Below, one piece after another: positions 8,717 through 17,934 of a stretch of 64,000 bases of DNA; positions within the stretch are counted from its first letter, which is position 1, and each line of letters starts with the position of its first letter. The position numbers and the translations under genes are program-made. This DNA is from Hoyosella sp. YIM 151337 (lineage in GTDB: Bacteria; Actinomycetota; Actinomycetes; Mycobacteriales; Mycobacteriaceae): the NCBI RefSeq assembly GCF_026041215.1, contig NZ_JAPEIQ010000006.1:512146-576145 (forward strand). The letters are read 5' to 3'. The notes beneath the pieces are model-generated. The model had not been told where the DNA came from, did no database searches, and saw nothing but the letters and a program-made list of their open reading frames with translations.

Positions 8717-9218
8717 ATGGTCGCGATCCCGATTGGCAATGTCGTATCTCCCCGCCACCTGGAGCTGTACGCCTACACAGACCCGCTATCGACAACCCGA
8801 GTTCGCACAGAGACATACACGGGCTGGGTTGCGATCAACTTCATTGGAGCGAGCGCCAGCACACCGGCGCGAGGAACTCACGTCTTACCTGCCGGTCGCC
8901 GCGACAACGATCAACTCGTACGAAACCGCCTCACAAATACTCGACGTCACCGTTACCGCAGCGCCTTCCTCAGTGGCGGACGACGATGACGAAGCCACCG
9001 TCGCCGCGGTAGACAGCGCGTCGGTGTCACTGAGACCGCAGACACTTCCCGGCGTTTCAGGCAGTCCGCTGTGCCTCGTTTTCCGAGCAAGAGTCGCAGC
9101 ACACAAGGCAACCATTCACGCCATCACGTACCAGGTGGCAATCCAGTCCCGGATTGGCGGAGAAGGCAACGGAACACTCCAGCGCTTGAACCTCGCGCGC
9201 ACTCAAACACCCCAGTGA
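8717..9218 (+). pseudogene. Possible frameshifted gene of unknown function
   Basis: An ATG at 8717 follows a ribosome site (GAAAGG, about 10 bases ahead) and opens a frame whose first 50 residues read like a real protein (LELYAYTDPL, TGWVAINFIG). From about 8870 the protein-like signal moves to another frame that runs to 9218 (LTSYLPVAATTINSYETASQ, an acidic ADDDDEA stretch, then HAITYQVAIQSR). Both frames are open in the overlap, so no single ORF covers the whole. A single insertion or deletion near 8865-8885 would join them into a roughly 160-residue beta-rich protein. It is convergent with the GntR gene. No family recognised; either a decayed gene, a sequence error, or chance. Confidence 0.4.
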
Positions 9219-9225
9219 CTACCCG

Positions 9226-9963
9226 CTAACGGCCGACGAGCGTCGTCTCGAACGAATACCGATTGGCGCGGTAGAGGTGTTTACCGAACTCCACCGCTTT
9301 CCCGGTGTCGTCAAAAGCCGTGCGCTGCATCGTAAGCAGCGGCGCACCCAGCTGCTCGTCGAGCAGTTCAGCTTCCTCTTTGGACGCGGCTTGTGCGCCG
9401 ATCCGCTGCCGGGCTATCCGGATGTGAATGCCGCGCACCCGCAGCGCCTCATAGAGCCCTCGAGACGCGAGTTCATCTTCTGGGGGCGCAACCTCCGCCG
9501 GAAGGTAGTTCGCCATCAGTGCGATCGGCTCCTGATCGGCGAGCCGCAACCGGCGAATCAGCACGACATCGTCCCCTGCGCGCAGGTTGAGCTCGCGCGC
9601 AACCTCCAATTCGGCTCCGTGGAGGGTGTATTCGAGCATCGTGGTGCCCGGCTTCTTTCCGGCGCGCATCAGATCGTCATACAGACTGGTCAGCTCAACC
9701 TGGCGGTGCAGAGGGGCCTGCACCACCTGCGTGCCTACCCCGCGCTTACGAACGAGCAGCCCTTTGTCGACGAGTTCCTGGATCGCGCGGCGCGTTGTCG
9801 GCCGGGACAGGTTGAGCCGCTCCGCGAGCGCGATCTCGTTCTCTACCCTGTCGCCAGGATTCAGCACGCCTTCGTGAATCGCCTGCTCAATCGCCTCGGC
9901 GAGCTGATAGTACAGCGGAAGCGGGCTTGAGCGGTCGAGACGAAGTTCTAGCGGCACGCTCAC
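9226..9963 (-). CDS. iolR: GntR/HutC-family regulator with UTRA domain (IolR-like)
   Basis: A 245-residue transcription regulator. The frame is open far upstream, but GTG 9963 is chosen because GGAGG lies six bases before it and the protein then begins MSVPLELRL. An N-terminal winged helix (PLYYQLAEAIEQAIHEG, then LAERLNLSRPTTRRAIQEL) is followed by a UTRA ligand-binding domain. It is divergent from iolC, and the operator-like element lies in the shared 246-base intergenic region. By position and family it is the likely repressor of both the iol operon and the inositol transporter; the inducer would be inositol or a catabolite (inference). The gene name is by analogy. Confidence 0.82.
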   Translation of the reverse strand: MSVPLELRLDRSSPLPLYYQLAEAIEQAIHEGVLNPGDRVENEIALAERLNLSRPTTRRAIQELVDKGLLVRKRGVGTQVVQAPLHRQVELTSLYDDLMRAGKKPGTTMLEYTLHGAELEVARELNLRAGDDVVLIRRLRLADQEPIALMANYLPAEVAPPEDELASRGLYEALRVRGIHIRIARQRIGAQAASKEEAELLDEQLGAPLLTMQRTAFDDTGKAVEFGKHLYRANRYSFETTLVGR

Positions 9964-10078
9964 AACACGCCTCCGTTCTTTGGACGCCCGCGACGGAACA
10001 TCCCGAGGGCCCCCCGGCCACAGGGACACTTCACAGCACCAGTGCTGATCAAACCACGATACCATCGAAAGACACAAC

Positions 10079-10130
10079 GTCCGAATGTTAGGACAAAGTC
10101 TTGACAGTGGCATGTGTGCTGGCGCACAGT
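10079..10130 (+). promoter_or_regulatory. iol operon promoter with IolR-type operator
   Basis: TTGACA (-35) at 10101-10106 is followed after 17 to 18 bases by a weak -10 (CACAGT, 10125-10130), placing the start about 70 bases before iolC. The operator candidate GTCCGAATGTTAGGAC (10079-10094) has GTCC/GGAC ends and contains TGTCCTAACA in reverse, a full match to the recalled IolR consensus KGWCHTRACA. The 28-base block to 10106 recurs at the transporter promoter. Confidence 0.78.
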
Positions 10131-10209
10131 CAGAACTACGAGTGGCGCTTGTACCCCTGGCGGTAACGCAACACCGAGCGAACAGCAGCGACACAGTGGG
10201 AGCGAAATA

Positions 10210-11229
10210 GTGCAGGTCACACACAATCCATCGGGATCGGACCCGGCCACATCGAATACCTCGAGGGCCGACGGTCAGGTCTATGACGTTCTCGCGATCG
10301 GCCGCAGCGGAGTCGACATTTACCCGCTCCAGACCGGAGTGGGTCTTGAGGACGTCACCTCGTTTGGCAAGTTTCTTGGCGGTAGTGCCGCCAATGTCAC
10401 CGTGGCGGCCGCACGCCTCGGGCGCCGGTCGGCGCTGATCTCCGGGGCCGGAGATGACGCGTTCGGCCGTTACGTGAAACAAGAACTTCAGCGCCTCGGC
10501 GTCGAGAACCGCTACGTGATCACAAATAGCGAGTACGCCACACCGGTCACGTTCTGCGAGATCTTCCCGCCCGACAACTTCCCGTTGTACTTCTACCGCA
10601 AGCCGAGCGCGCCAGACCTGCAAGTTACGCCAGCCGACATTCCCGCCCGTGCGGTGCGCAACGCGCGCCTCTACTGGTCGACCGTTACCGGCCTGTCCGA
10701 AGAGCCAAGCCGCAGCGCGCATTTCGCTGCCTGGGAAGCTCGCGAGCGCCGGCCATTCACTGTGCTTGACCTCGATTACCGCCCAATGTTCTGGGAATCC
10801 GCTGAGGCGGCAACTGAGCAGGTGCAACGAGCTCTCCCTCATATCACTGTGGCCGTCGGTAACCGCGAGGAATGCGAGGTTGCAGTAGGAGAGACCGAAC
10901 CGCACAAAGCGGCTGACGCGTTGCTCGACCTCGGTGTCGAAATCGCGATCGTTAAGCAGGGCCCGAAAGGTGTGCTTGGAAAGAACCGTTCCGGTTCGGT
11001 CGTCGTACCTCCGATTGCCGTGGACGTCGTCAACGGCCTCGGCGCCGGCGATGCGTTCGGTGGCTCTCTATGCCACGGCTTGCTCGCTGGCTGGCCGCTC
11101 GAGAAGGTCCTGCGCCACGCAAACGCCGCAGGTGCGATCGTCGCGTCGCGCCTCGAATGCTCTACCGCAATGCCAACAGAGGGCGAAATCACCGCCTTCC
11201 TTCCGGACGAGGAGTCGCTCCATGTCTGA
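10210..11229 (+). CDS. iolC: 5-dehydro-2-deoxygluconokinase IolC
   Basis: A 339-residue PfkB/ribokinase-family kinase that phosphorylates 5-dehydro-2-deoxygluconate in myo-inositol breakdown. Start set at GTG 10210 after GGGAG; an earlier in-frame ATG at 10114 lies inside the promoter. The N-terminal substrate part reads YDVLAIGRSGVDIYP, then FLGGSAANVTVAAARLG; the C-terminal PfkB signature GLGAGDAFGG carries the catalytic Asp at about 281. First gene of the iol run; its last 8 bases overlap the next gene. Confidence 0.93.
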   Translation: MQVTHNPSGSDPATSNTSRADGQVYDVLAIGRSGVDIYPLQTGVGLEDVTSFGKFLGGSAANVTVAAARLGRRSALISGAGDDAFGRYVKQELQRLGVENRYVITNSEYATPVTFCEIFPPDNFPLYFYRKPSAPDLQVTPADIPARAVRNARLYWSTVTGLSEEPSRSAHFAAWEARERRPFTVLDLDYRPMFWESAEAATEQVQRALPHITVAVGNREECEVAVGETEPHKAADALLDLGVEIAIVKQGPKGVLGKNRSGSVVVPPIAVDVVNGLGAGDAFGGSLCHGLLAGWPLEKVLRHANAAGAIVASRLECSTAMPTEGEITAFLPDEESLHV

Positions 11230-12136
11230 CACGCTCCTCGCTGAACTGCCGGGCAGAAAACCTGTCTGCTCGAACTACGCCGAAGTCACCGCGCTTCGCG
11301 CAGCCGAACCCTCCGCCATCACCCGCGCATGGGCAGCCCGCGGCCGTCGTCCAACAATCCGGGATGACGGCAGACTGATGATTGTCGCTGCCGATCATCC
11401 CGCGCGGGGCGCGCTTGCGGTGCGAGGCAACCATGACGCGATGGCGAGCCGCCTCGAACTGCTCGACCGGCTTCGCGAAGCACTCGCCAACCCCGGCGTG
11501 GATGGCGTCCTAGCCACCAACGACGTGCTTGAGGACCTTCTTCTCTTGGGTGCGCTCGAAGACAAAGTCGTGTTCTCGTCGATGAACCGCGGCGGCATCG
11601 CCGGCGCATCATTCGAGTTCGACGACCGGATGACCGGCGCAACGGCCGAATCGACTGCGCGGCAAGGACTCAACGGAGCGAAAATGCTGTGCCGCATCGC
11701 ACTCGAGGACGCAGGCACACTGCCAACTCTGCAGGCGTGCGCGCAAGCGATCGACGACCTCGCGGCGCGCGAACTCATCGCGATGGTTGAGCCCTTCTTG
11801 TCCCGGTGGGTGGGGGGCAAGGTACGCAACGACCTGAGTCCTGACGCCGTCATCAAGTCGATCCACATCGGCCAGGGCCTCGGCTCAACCTCCGCGTACA
11901 CCTGGATGAAGTTGCCTGTGGTGCACGAGATGGAACGCGTCATGAACGCAACGACACTCCCCACCTTGCTGCTCGGCGGAGATCCCGACGGAGACCCCGA
12001 CGACACTTATTCAAGTTGGGCGAATGCTTTGGCACTGCCGTCAGTTCGCGGGCTCATCGTCGGTCGCACGCTGCTCTATCCACATGACGACAACGTCGCA
12101 GGTGCTGTGGCAACCGCAGTCTCGTTGCTCCGCTGA
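11222..12136 (+). CDS. Cgl0159-type TIM-barrel protein, candidate iol aldolase
   Basis: A 304-residue protein of the family named after a C. glutamicum iol-cluster gene (Cgl0159-like beta/alpha barrel). Its start ATG 11222 overlaps the iolC stop, implying coupled translation. Visible blocks are MIVAADHPARGALAV near residue 50, GVDGVLATNDVLEDLLLLG, a conserved SSMNRGG segment and late VRGLIVGRTLLYP, arranged like class I aldolases (DeoC/FbaB type). No IolJ aldolase is in the cluster, so this protein probably splits 2-deoxy-5-keto-gluconate 6-phosphate into dihydroxyacetone phosphate and malonate semialdehyde. That function is inferred from context. Confidence 0.78.
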   Translation: MSDTLLAELPGRKPVCSNYAEVTALRAAEPSAITRAWAARGRRPTIRDDGRLMIVAADHPARGALAVRGNHDAMASRLELLDRLREALANPGVDGVLATNDVLEDLLLLGALEDKVVFSSMNRGGIAGASFEFDDRMTGATAESTARQGLNGAKMLCRIALEDAGTLPTLQACAQAIDDLAARELIAMVEPFLSRWVGGKVRNDLSPDAVIKSIHIGQGLGSTSAYTWMKLPVVHEMERVMNATTLPTLLLGGDPDGDPDDTYSSWANALALPSVRGLIVGRTLLYPHDDNVAGAVATAVSLLR

Positions 12137-12160
12137 TCTCGTGACCCTTAAGGACTACAC

Positions 12161-13087
12161 ATGCTAGACACTCTGAAGCGAAGCAATTATTACCTCCCTA
12201 ACGGTGCGGCGGCGCGCGGTCCCTTTGCCCTCCAAGTCACGCCGCAGTCCGCAGGCTGGACTGAATCGAGCCTGCGCATCGCCAACCTCGAACCCGGGCA
12301 GCGCCTCACATTGGAGACTCGTGATGACGAGTACATCGTGATTCCCCTCGCGGGATCAGCCACCGTCGCAAACGGTGCGGGAACGTTCGCACTCCAGGGT
12401 CGCACCTCCGTCTTCACAGGTCCCAGCGATTTCGTGTACGTCGGCCGAGACAGCAAATTCACGCTTTCCACAGAGGCAGGAGGCCGCATCGCGCTGTGCG
12501 GAGCTCGCGCGAAAAACAAACTTCCAATGCGCTATGTCGCGGCCAATGACGTCGCCGTGGAGTTGCGCGGCGCCGGCAACTGCAGTCGCGAGGTCCGTAA
12601 TTTCGGCACCGCCGACGCATTTGAAGCGGACTCACTTATCGCGTGCGAAGTCGTAACACCGGGTGGCAATTGGTCCAGCTACCCCAGCCACAAGCATGAC
12701 GAAGAAACCGAGGCTGAGTCCTCCCTTGAAGAGATCTACTACTTCGAGATCTCCGAGGCTGATCCTGGTGATGGCTCGTTCACCGGTGGGGTCGACACCA
12801 CCGGTCGGGGCTTCGGCTATCAGCGCGTATATGGCACCAAAGAGCGACCCATCGAGGTCCTTGAAGAGGTCCGCACCGGCGATGCCGTGCTGATTCCACA
12901 CGGCTACCACGGCCCGTCCGTCGCCGCGCCCGGCCACCACATGTATTACCTCAACGTCATGGCCGGTCCTGGCGCGGTGCGCGCCTGGAAGATTACCGAC
13001 GATCCCCAGCACACGTGGATCCGCGGCACCTGGGATAGCCAGGACGTTGACCCCCGTCTCCCCCTTCGACCCAACTCCGGAGCATAG
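12161..13087 (+). CDS. iolB: 5-deoxy-glucuronate isomerase IolB
   Basis: A 308-residue bicupin metal enzyme that converts 5-deoxy-glucuronate to 5-dehydro-2-deoxygluconate. The second cupin holds the metal-site pattern SSYPSHKHDEE (ligands His-His-Glu) and the nearby EEIYYFEI, and a later HGYHGPSVAAPGHHMYYLN gives the last His. Length is close to the family. It lies 24 bases after the aldolase candidate and two bases before iolD. Confidence 0.95.
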   Translation: MLDTLKRSNYYLPNGAAARGPFALQVTPQSAGWTESSLRIANLEPGQRLTLETRDDEYIVIPLAGSATVANGAGTFALQGRTSVFTGPSDFVYVGRDSKFTLSTEAGGRIALCGARAKNKLPMRYVAANDVAVELRGAGNCSREVRNFGTADAFEADSLIACEVVTPGGNWSSYPSHKHDEETEAESSLEEIYYFEISEADPGDGSFTGGVDTTGRGFGYQRVYGTKERPIEVLEEVRTGDAVLIPHGYHGPSVAAPGHHMYYLNVMAGPGAVRAWKITDDPQHTWIRGTWDSQDVDPRLPLRPNSGA

Positions 13088-13089
13088 TC

Positions 13090-15030
13090 GTGGCACCGAT
13101 TAACCAGACCCCGCAGGGCAGAATTCCCAATGACGAACCAACCGTGCGGCTGACTGTTTCCCAAGCGACGATCAAGTTCCTCGCCAATCAATTCGTCGAG
13201 CGCGACGGTGAACGACAGAAACTGTTCGCCGGCTGCTTCGGCATCTTCGGTCACGGCAACGTCGCAGGCCTCGGCCAGGCGCTCTTGCAGGCCGAACTCG
13301 AGGACCCGGAGGCGCTGCCCTACATCCTCGGCCGCAATGAGCAAGCCATGGTGCACACCGCGGTGGCCTACTCACGGGCTAAGGACCGCCTCCAGACGTG
13401 GGCGGTGACGACGTCCATCGGGCCCGGCGCCACCAACCTTGTGACCGGCGCGGCGCTCGCTACGACTAACCGCATACCGGTGTTGCTGCTCCCCGCCGAC
13501 ACCTTTGCGACCCGCGTAAGCGCCCCGGTCCTGCAAGAGCTCGAGCGCCCCGACTCAGGTGACCTCACGGTCAACGACACGCTGCGCCCCGTCTCGAAGT
13601 TCTTCGATCGGGTGTGGCGTCCCGAGCAGCTGCCCTCGGCGTTGCTCGGGGCGATGCGTGTGCTCACGGATCAGGCTGAAACCGGCGCGGTTACCGTGGC
13701 GATTCCGCAGGACGTCCAGGCTGAAGCGTTCGACTGGCCGGTAGCGCTGTTCAACGAGCGCACCTGGCACCTCGGACGGGTCGTGCCGCAGCCCGGCCAG
13801 GTGGCACGTGCCCTCGACCTCATCCGCGCAGCCCAGAAGCCACTGCTAGTTGCGGGTGGCGGAGTGCATTATTCGCGCGCAACGGAGGCGCTCAGAGCCT
13901 TCGCTGAGCAGACTGGCATCCCAGTGGGAGAAACCCAGGCGGGCAAGGGCGCGCTGCGTTACGACCACCCGCTCGCGGTGGGTGCGATCGGCTCAACAGG
14001 CACAACTGCTGCCAACGCGCTCGCCGCTGACGCTGACGTGGTCATCGGTATCGGCACCCGCTATAGCGATTTCACGACCGCCTCACGAACCGCGTTCTCA
14101 AACCCGGACGTGAAGTTCGTGAACATCAACGTGTGCTCACTCGATGTGTGCAAGCACAGCGCGGTCGGGGTTCTCGCGGATGCGCGCGAAACACTCACGG
14201 CACTCGCTGATCTGATCGACGGGTATCGCACCACGGACGAGTATCAGGAGCGGGTCCGCAGTCTCGCAGCCGAATGGGACGCCATGGTCGAGTCGGCGTA
14301 CCACCCGGGCCGTACCGGCGAAAGCGGGAGACTGCTGCAGTCTGAAGTCATCGGGCTGGTCAACGAACTCACCGATCCCCGTGACGTCGTGGTGTGCGCT
14401 GCTGGCTCAATGCCTGGCGACTTGCACAAGATGTGGCGTACCCGCGATAGCAAGGGATATCACGTGGAGTACGCGTATTCTTGCATGGGCTACGAAGTGG
14501 CTGGCGGTCTCGGGATTCAGATGGCGTGTCCGGACCGCGACGTGTTCGTCATGGTCGGTGACGGCTCCTATCTGATGATGGCGACCGAACTCGTCACGGC
14601 GGTGCAGGAGGGCGTCCCCGTCAACGTTGTTCTCGTGCAGAACGACGGCTACGCGTCGATCGGTTCACTTTCTGAAGAACTCGGTTCGCAGCGGTTCGGT
14701 ACGAAATACCGTTACCGCTCCGACCGCGGCCGCCTCGACGGCGACGTCTTGCCCGTCGACCTCGCAGCAAACGCGGAAAGCCTTGGTGCGGAAGTTATCC
14801 GGGCACACACTGCGTCAGAGTTCGCCGCAGCGATCAAGCACGCCAAGACCAGCCCACGGCCCACCGTGATCCACGTCGAGAGTGACCTCATGACGAACGC
14901 ACCTGACAGCAAGTCCTGGTGGGACGTGCCCGTGTCAGAGACGTCGGCACTCGAATCGACGCAACAAGCCCGCGAAGTCTATGACGCGTGGAAGTCCGTG
15001 CAGCGGCACTATCTGACGCCCTCCGAATAG
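13090..15030 (+). CDS. iolD: 3D-(3,5/4)-trihydroxycyclohexane-1,2-dione hydrolase IolD
   Basis: A 646-residue thiamine-diphosphate enzyme that opens the cyclitol ring to give 5-deoxy-glucuronate. The cofactor-activating Glu is near 84 (in GRNEQAM), and the ThDP/Mg site starts GDG at 490-492 and ends at NDGYASI about 28 residues later. The start GTG 13090 is two bases from the iolB stop; an alternative GTG lies about 18 codons in. Domain order (PYR, central, PP) is the standard one. Confidence 0.96.
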   Translation: MAPINQTPQGRIPNDEPTVRLTVSQATIKFLANQFVERDGERQKLFAGCFGIFGHGNVAGLGQALLQAELEDPEALPYILGRNEQAMVHTAVAYSRAKDRLQTWAVTTSIGPGATNLVTGAALATTNRIPVLLLPADTFATRVSAPVLQELERPDSGDLTVNDTLRPVSKFFDRVWRPEQLPSALLGAMRVLTDQAETGAVTVAIPQDVQAEAFDWPVALFNERTWHLGRVVPQPGQVARALDLIRAAQKPLLVAGGGVHYSRATEALRAFAEQTGIPVGETQAGKGALRYDHPLAVGAIGSTGTTAANALAADADVVIGIGTRYSDFTTASRTAFSNPDVKFVNINVCSLDVCKHSAVGVLADARETLTALADLIDGYRTTDEYQERVRSLAAEWDAMVESAYHPGRTGESGRLLQSEVIGLVNELTDPRDVVVCAAGSMPGDLHKMWRTRDSKGYHVEYAYSCMGYEVAGGLGIQMACPDRDVFVMVGDGSYLMMATELVTAVQEGVPVNVVLVQNDGYASIGSLSEELGSQRFGTKYRYRSDRGRLDGDVLPVDLAANAESLGAEVIRAHTASEFAAAIKHAKTSPRPTVIHVESDLMTNAPDSKSWWDVPVSETSALESTQQAREVYDAWKSVQRHYLTPSE

Positions 15031-15046
15031 TGAAGGACACAAGTCC

Positions 15047-15976
15047 ATGACAGACCTTTCTCGACTCACCCTCGGCACCGCACCCGATTCCTGGGGTGTC
15101 TGGTTTCCTGAAGACGACCACCAGGTCAGCTGGCAACAGTACCTCGATGAGATCGCCCAGGCCGGCTATAGCTGGACCGAACTCGGACCGGCGGGCTTTC
15201 TGCCGCAGGACCCCGGTCGGCTACGCGATGAGTTGGAGCAGCGTCAGCTGAAAGTCAGCGGCGGAACGGTATTCGCCGGGCTTCACCGCGGCCGCGATGC
15301 GCTGAAGGAGGCCATCGATACTTTCAGCAAGGAAGCCCGGCTGCTGCAAGCCGTGGGCGCGAAGTATCTTGTGCACCTGCCCGAGCAATACACCGACATG
15401 CATTCAGGTGCGGCGACCGAAGCTGCAGACCTTGAGGCGCAACAATGGAACGACTTGGTTAACGGGTCGAATGAACTCGCAAAGATCATGCTGGAAGAGT
15501 TCGGTATCGAGCTTGTGTTCCACCCACACGTCGACACACACGTCGACACGCAGGAACGCGTGGAACGGTACCTGCAGGACACCGATCCGCAGTACGTGAA
15601 CCTATGCCTCGACACCGGCCACATTTCCTACTGCGATGGCGACAACGTGGACATCATCCGGAAATTCCCGGAGCGCGTTCACTACGTCCACCTCAAGCAA
15701 GTCGACCCTGAAGTGCTCACAACGGTGCGTGCGCAGAATCTGCCGTTCTCCGAAGCCGTCAAGCTCGGCGCGATGGTGGAACCGCCCCACGGCATCCCTG
15801 ACATGCCACCGCTGTTGGATGCACTCGCGAAGCTCGACAGCGACATCTTCACGATCGTCGAGCAGGACCTGTACCCCGTGGCACCCCATATCCCTCTGCC
15901 CATCGGAGCCCGCACCGCTGGCTACTTTTCCGCCTGCGGACTCGGACCCGTCCGCCGCTGGCCGTACAAGAACTGA
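15047..15976 (+). CDS. iolE: Inosose dehydratase IolE
   Basis: A 309-residue TIM-barrel protein of the AP-endonuclease-2 fold that dehydrates 2-keto-myo-inositol (scyllo-inosose). Family features are LGTAPDSWGVWFP at the N-terminus, VFHPHVDTHVDT and CLDTGHISYCDGD, which supply metal and substrate ligands, and a C-terminal VEQDLYP. ATG start after AAGGACACAAG. Sits between iolD and iolG in the catabolic order. Confidence 0.95.
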   Translation: MTDLSRLTLGTAPDSWGVWFPEDDHQVSWQQYLDEIAQAGYSWTELGPAGFLPQDPGRLRDELEQRQLKVSGGTVFAGLHRGRDALKEAIDTFSKEARLLQAVGAKYLVHLPEQYTDMHSGAATEAADLEAQQWNDLVNGSNELAKIMLEEFGIELVFHPHVDTHVDTQERVERYLQDTDPQYVNLCLDTGHISYCDGDNVDIIRKFPERVHYVHLKQVDPEVLTTVRAQNLPFSEAVKLGAMVEPPHGIPDMPPLLDALAKLDSDIFTIVEQDLYPVAPHIPLPIGARTAGYFSACGLGPVRRWPYKN

Positions 15977-15989
15977 AAGGACCACACCA

Positions 15990-17018
15990 ATGACACTCCG
16001 TGTTGCTGTCCTCGGCGTCGGGCTGATGGGGACCTACCATGCTGAGACCCTCGCAAACCGTACCAGCGGTGTTGCAGTGACGGTCATCAACGACTTCTCC
16101 CCCGAACGCGCGCAGGAGGTTGCCCACTCGACAGGTGCCCGTGTGGTCAGCGATCCACTGGAGGCGATCGCCGCCGACGATGTGGACGCTGTCGTTATCG
16201 CCACACCTGGCCCGGCACATGAAAAACAGGTGCTGGCGTGCCTTGAAACCGGTAAACCGGTGCTGTGTGAAAAGCCGCTGACCACCGACGCAGAGTCCTC
16301 GCTCGCGATCGTGAAGGCTGAAGCCGAACTCGGCAAGCAGCTCATCCAAGTCGGCTTCATGCGCCGCTATGACCACGAGTATGCACACCTTCGCGGCGTT
16401 GTGGAGTCCGGCGAACTCGGTGCCCCGCTGCTTCTGCACTGCGCGCACCGCAACAAGGCCACCCATCCGCATTTCGATTCCGAGATGGTCGTCAAGGACG
16501 CGCTGGTCCACGAGGTCGACGTCACGCGGTTCCTCTTCGGTGAGGAGATCACCGCCGTACGTATTCTCACACCTGCGCCGGTCTCCACGTCGCACGAGAA
16601 CCTGCGTGATCCGCAGTTCGCAATCTTCGAAACGGAAAGCGGCCGCATGGTCGACGTCGAAGTTTTTGTGAACACCGGAATCGCATACGAGGTCCGGACT
16701 GAAGCAGTCTTCGAACGCGGTTCAGTCCAGATCGGCCTCGGTATGGGGGCGGTGCACAAGACCGCACCGGGGGTTTGGGGCGGGCCGGTGACCGCCGACT
16801 TCAGGGAGCGCTTCGATCAGGCATACGCCAGCCAATTGCAGGCATGGGCGGATCAGTCCCGCAAGGCGATCGCGAGCGGCAACTACGTCGTGAACGGCCC
16901 GCGCGCGTGGGATGGCTACGCAGCCGCGGTGGTTTGCGAGGCCGGCGTTCGCGCACTGAACTCCGGCGAACGGGTCGCGATCGAGTTGCCCGAACGTGCG
17001 TCCATCCCTGGAGCCTGA
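15990..17018 (+). CDS. iolG: Inositol 2-dehydrogenase IolG
   Basis: A 342-residue Gfo/Idh/MocA-family NAD-dependent oxidoreductase that oxidises myo-inositol to scyllo-inosose, the first step of the pathway. Start at ATG 15990 after GAAAGGA; longer upstream frame lies within iolE. N-terminal Rossmann motif GVGLMGTYHAE, substrate-domain CEKPLTT, then QVGFMRRYD, HCAHRNK and the catalytic region DALVHEVDVTRFLF. These blocks follow the pattern I remember for B. subtilis IolG more closely than the second Gfo/Idh protein at 19491 does, so the name is placed here. Confidence 0.9.
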   Translation: MTLRVAVLGVGLMGTYHAETLANRTSGVAVTVINDFSPERAQEVAHSTGARVVSDPLEAIAADDVDAVVIATPGPAHEKQVLACLETGKPVLCEKPLTTDAESSLAIVKAEAELGKQLIQVGFMRRYDHEYAHLRGVVESGELGAPLLLHCAHRNKATHPHFDSEMVVKDALVHEVDVTRFLFGEEITAVRILTPAPVSTSHENLRDPQFAIFETESGRMVDVEVFVNTGIAYEVRTEAVFERGSVQIGLGMGAVHKTAPGVWGGPVTADFRERFDQAYASQLQAWADQSRKAIASGNYVVNGPRAWDGYAAAVVCEAGVRALNSGERVAIELPERASIPGA

Positions 17019-17040
17019 CAACCACCTGAGAGGAGCCGAC

Positions 17041-17904
17041 GTGGTCAAGATCGCGCTCGACCCCAACATGTACCACCCCGAACTGTCGGTCGCCGATGAG
17101 GTCCGCAAGGCGGCGGATCTCGGCTACGAGTACCTCGAACTCTCGCCGCGCGCCGACTTCTTCTTTTGGCATCACTATCCCAAGGCCGATGACGCCGCAA
17201 TCGCCGACGTCAAGCAAGCGATGAAAGAGACCGGCGTCCAGGTACTTACCCTCGTTCCCGTATTCAACTGGGCATCCCCTGATGAGCAAGAACGGCGGGC
17301 GCAGGTCCGCAACTGGAAGCGGCTGCTCGAGATCGCAAATGACCTCGAATGCCCGCTGGTGAACTCAGAGTTGTCCGGGGACCCGAACCGTCCGCGTGAG
17401 TCAGAACATGCTTTCTACCGGTCGATGGAGGAACTCATCCCTGTCTTTGAGCGGTACGGCATCGCGCTGAACCTCGAGGCCCACCCGTACGACTTCGCCG
17501 AGCGAAACGCTGATGCGCTGAACATCATTCGCGGGCTCAACAAGTCGTGGGTGAATTACGTGTACTGCGCACCCCATTCGTTTCATCTATCCGACGGCGC
17601 GTACAACGTGGGCGAGATGCTTCGCCAAGCTAGCGACAAGCTCGCGCACGTGCACATTGCCGACTGCTACAACCACCGAGCGAACCAGGGCAACCGGTAC
17701 ATCATCAACCCGCCTGGAGCAGATGTACGGATTCACCAGCACAACGAGATCGGGCATGGCGAGGTGCCATGGGAGGACTTCTTTTCCACCTTACGAGACG
17801 TGCAGTTCGACGGCGTAGCCACCGTGTGCGTCTTCGGCTGGGAAGAAAAGGCCGACGAGATCCACAAGCGGATGCTCGACCGGATCACCTCCGAACTCGC
17901 CTGA
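17041..17904 (+). CDS. iolH: IolH-like sugar-phosphate isomerase/epimerase
   Basis: A 287-residue AP-endonuclease-2-fold TIM barrel. Start at GTG 17041 after GAGAGGAG; the protein begins MVKIALDPNMYHPEL. Barrel motifs are GYEYLELSPR, LVNSELSG, LNLEAHPYDF, YCAPHSFHLSDG, HVHIADCYNHRA and RIHQHNEIGHGEVPW, consistent with a metal-dependent isomerase. B. subtilis IolH is the closest match I can recall. Its exact reaction in inositol breakdown is not settled. Confidence 0.85.
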   Translation: MVKIALDPNMYHPELSVADEVRKAADLGYEYLELSPRADFFFWHHYPKADDAAIADVKQAMKETGVQVLTLVPVFNWASPDEQERRAQVRNWKRLLEIANDLECPLVNSELSGDPNRPRESEHAFYRSMEELIPVFERYGIALNLEAHPYDFAERNADALNIIRGLNKSWVNYVYCAPHSFHLSDGAYNVGEMLRQASDKLAHVHIADCYNHRANQGNRYIINPPGADVRIHQHNEIGHGEVPWEDFFSTLRDVQFDGVATVCVFGWEEKADEIHKRMLDRITSELA

Positions 17905-17934
17905 TAACCACCACTCTTCAAGGAATCACCACAC

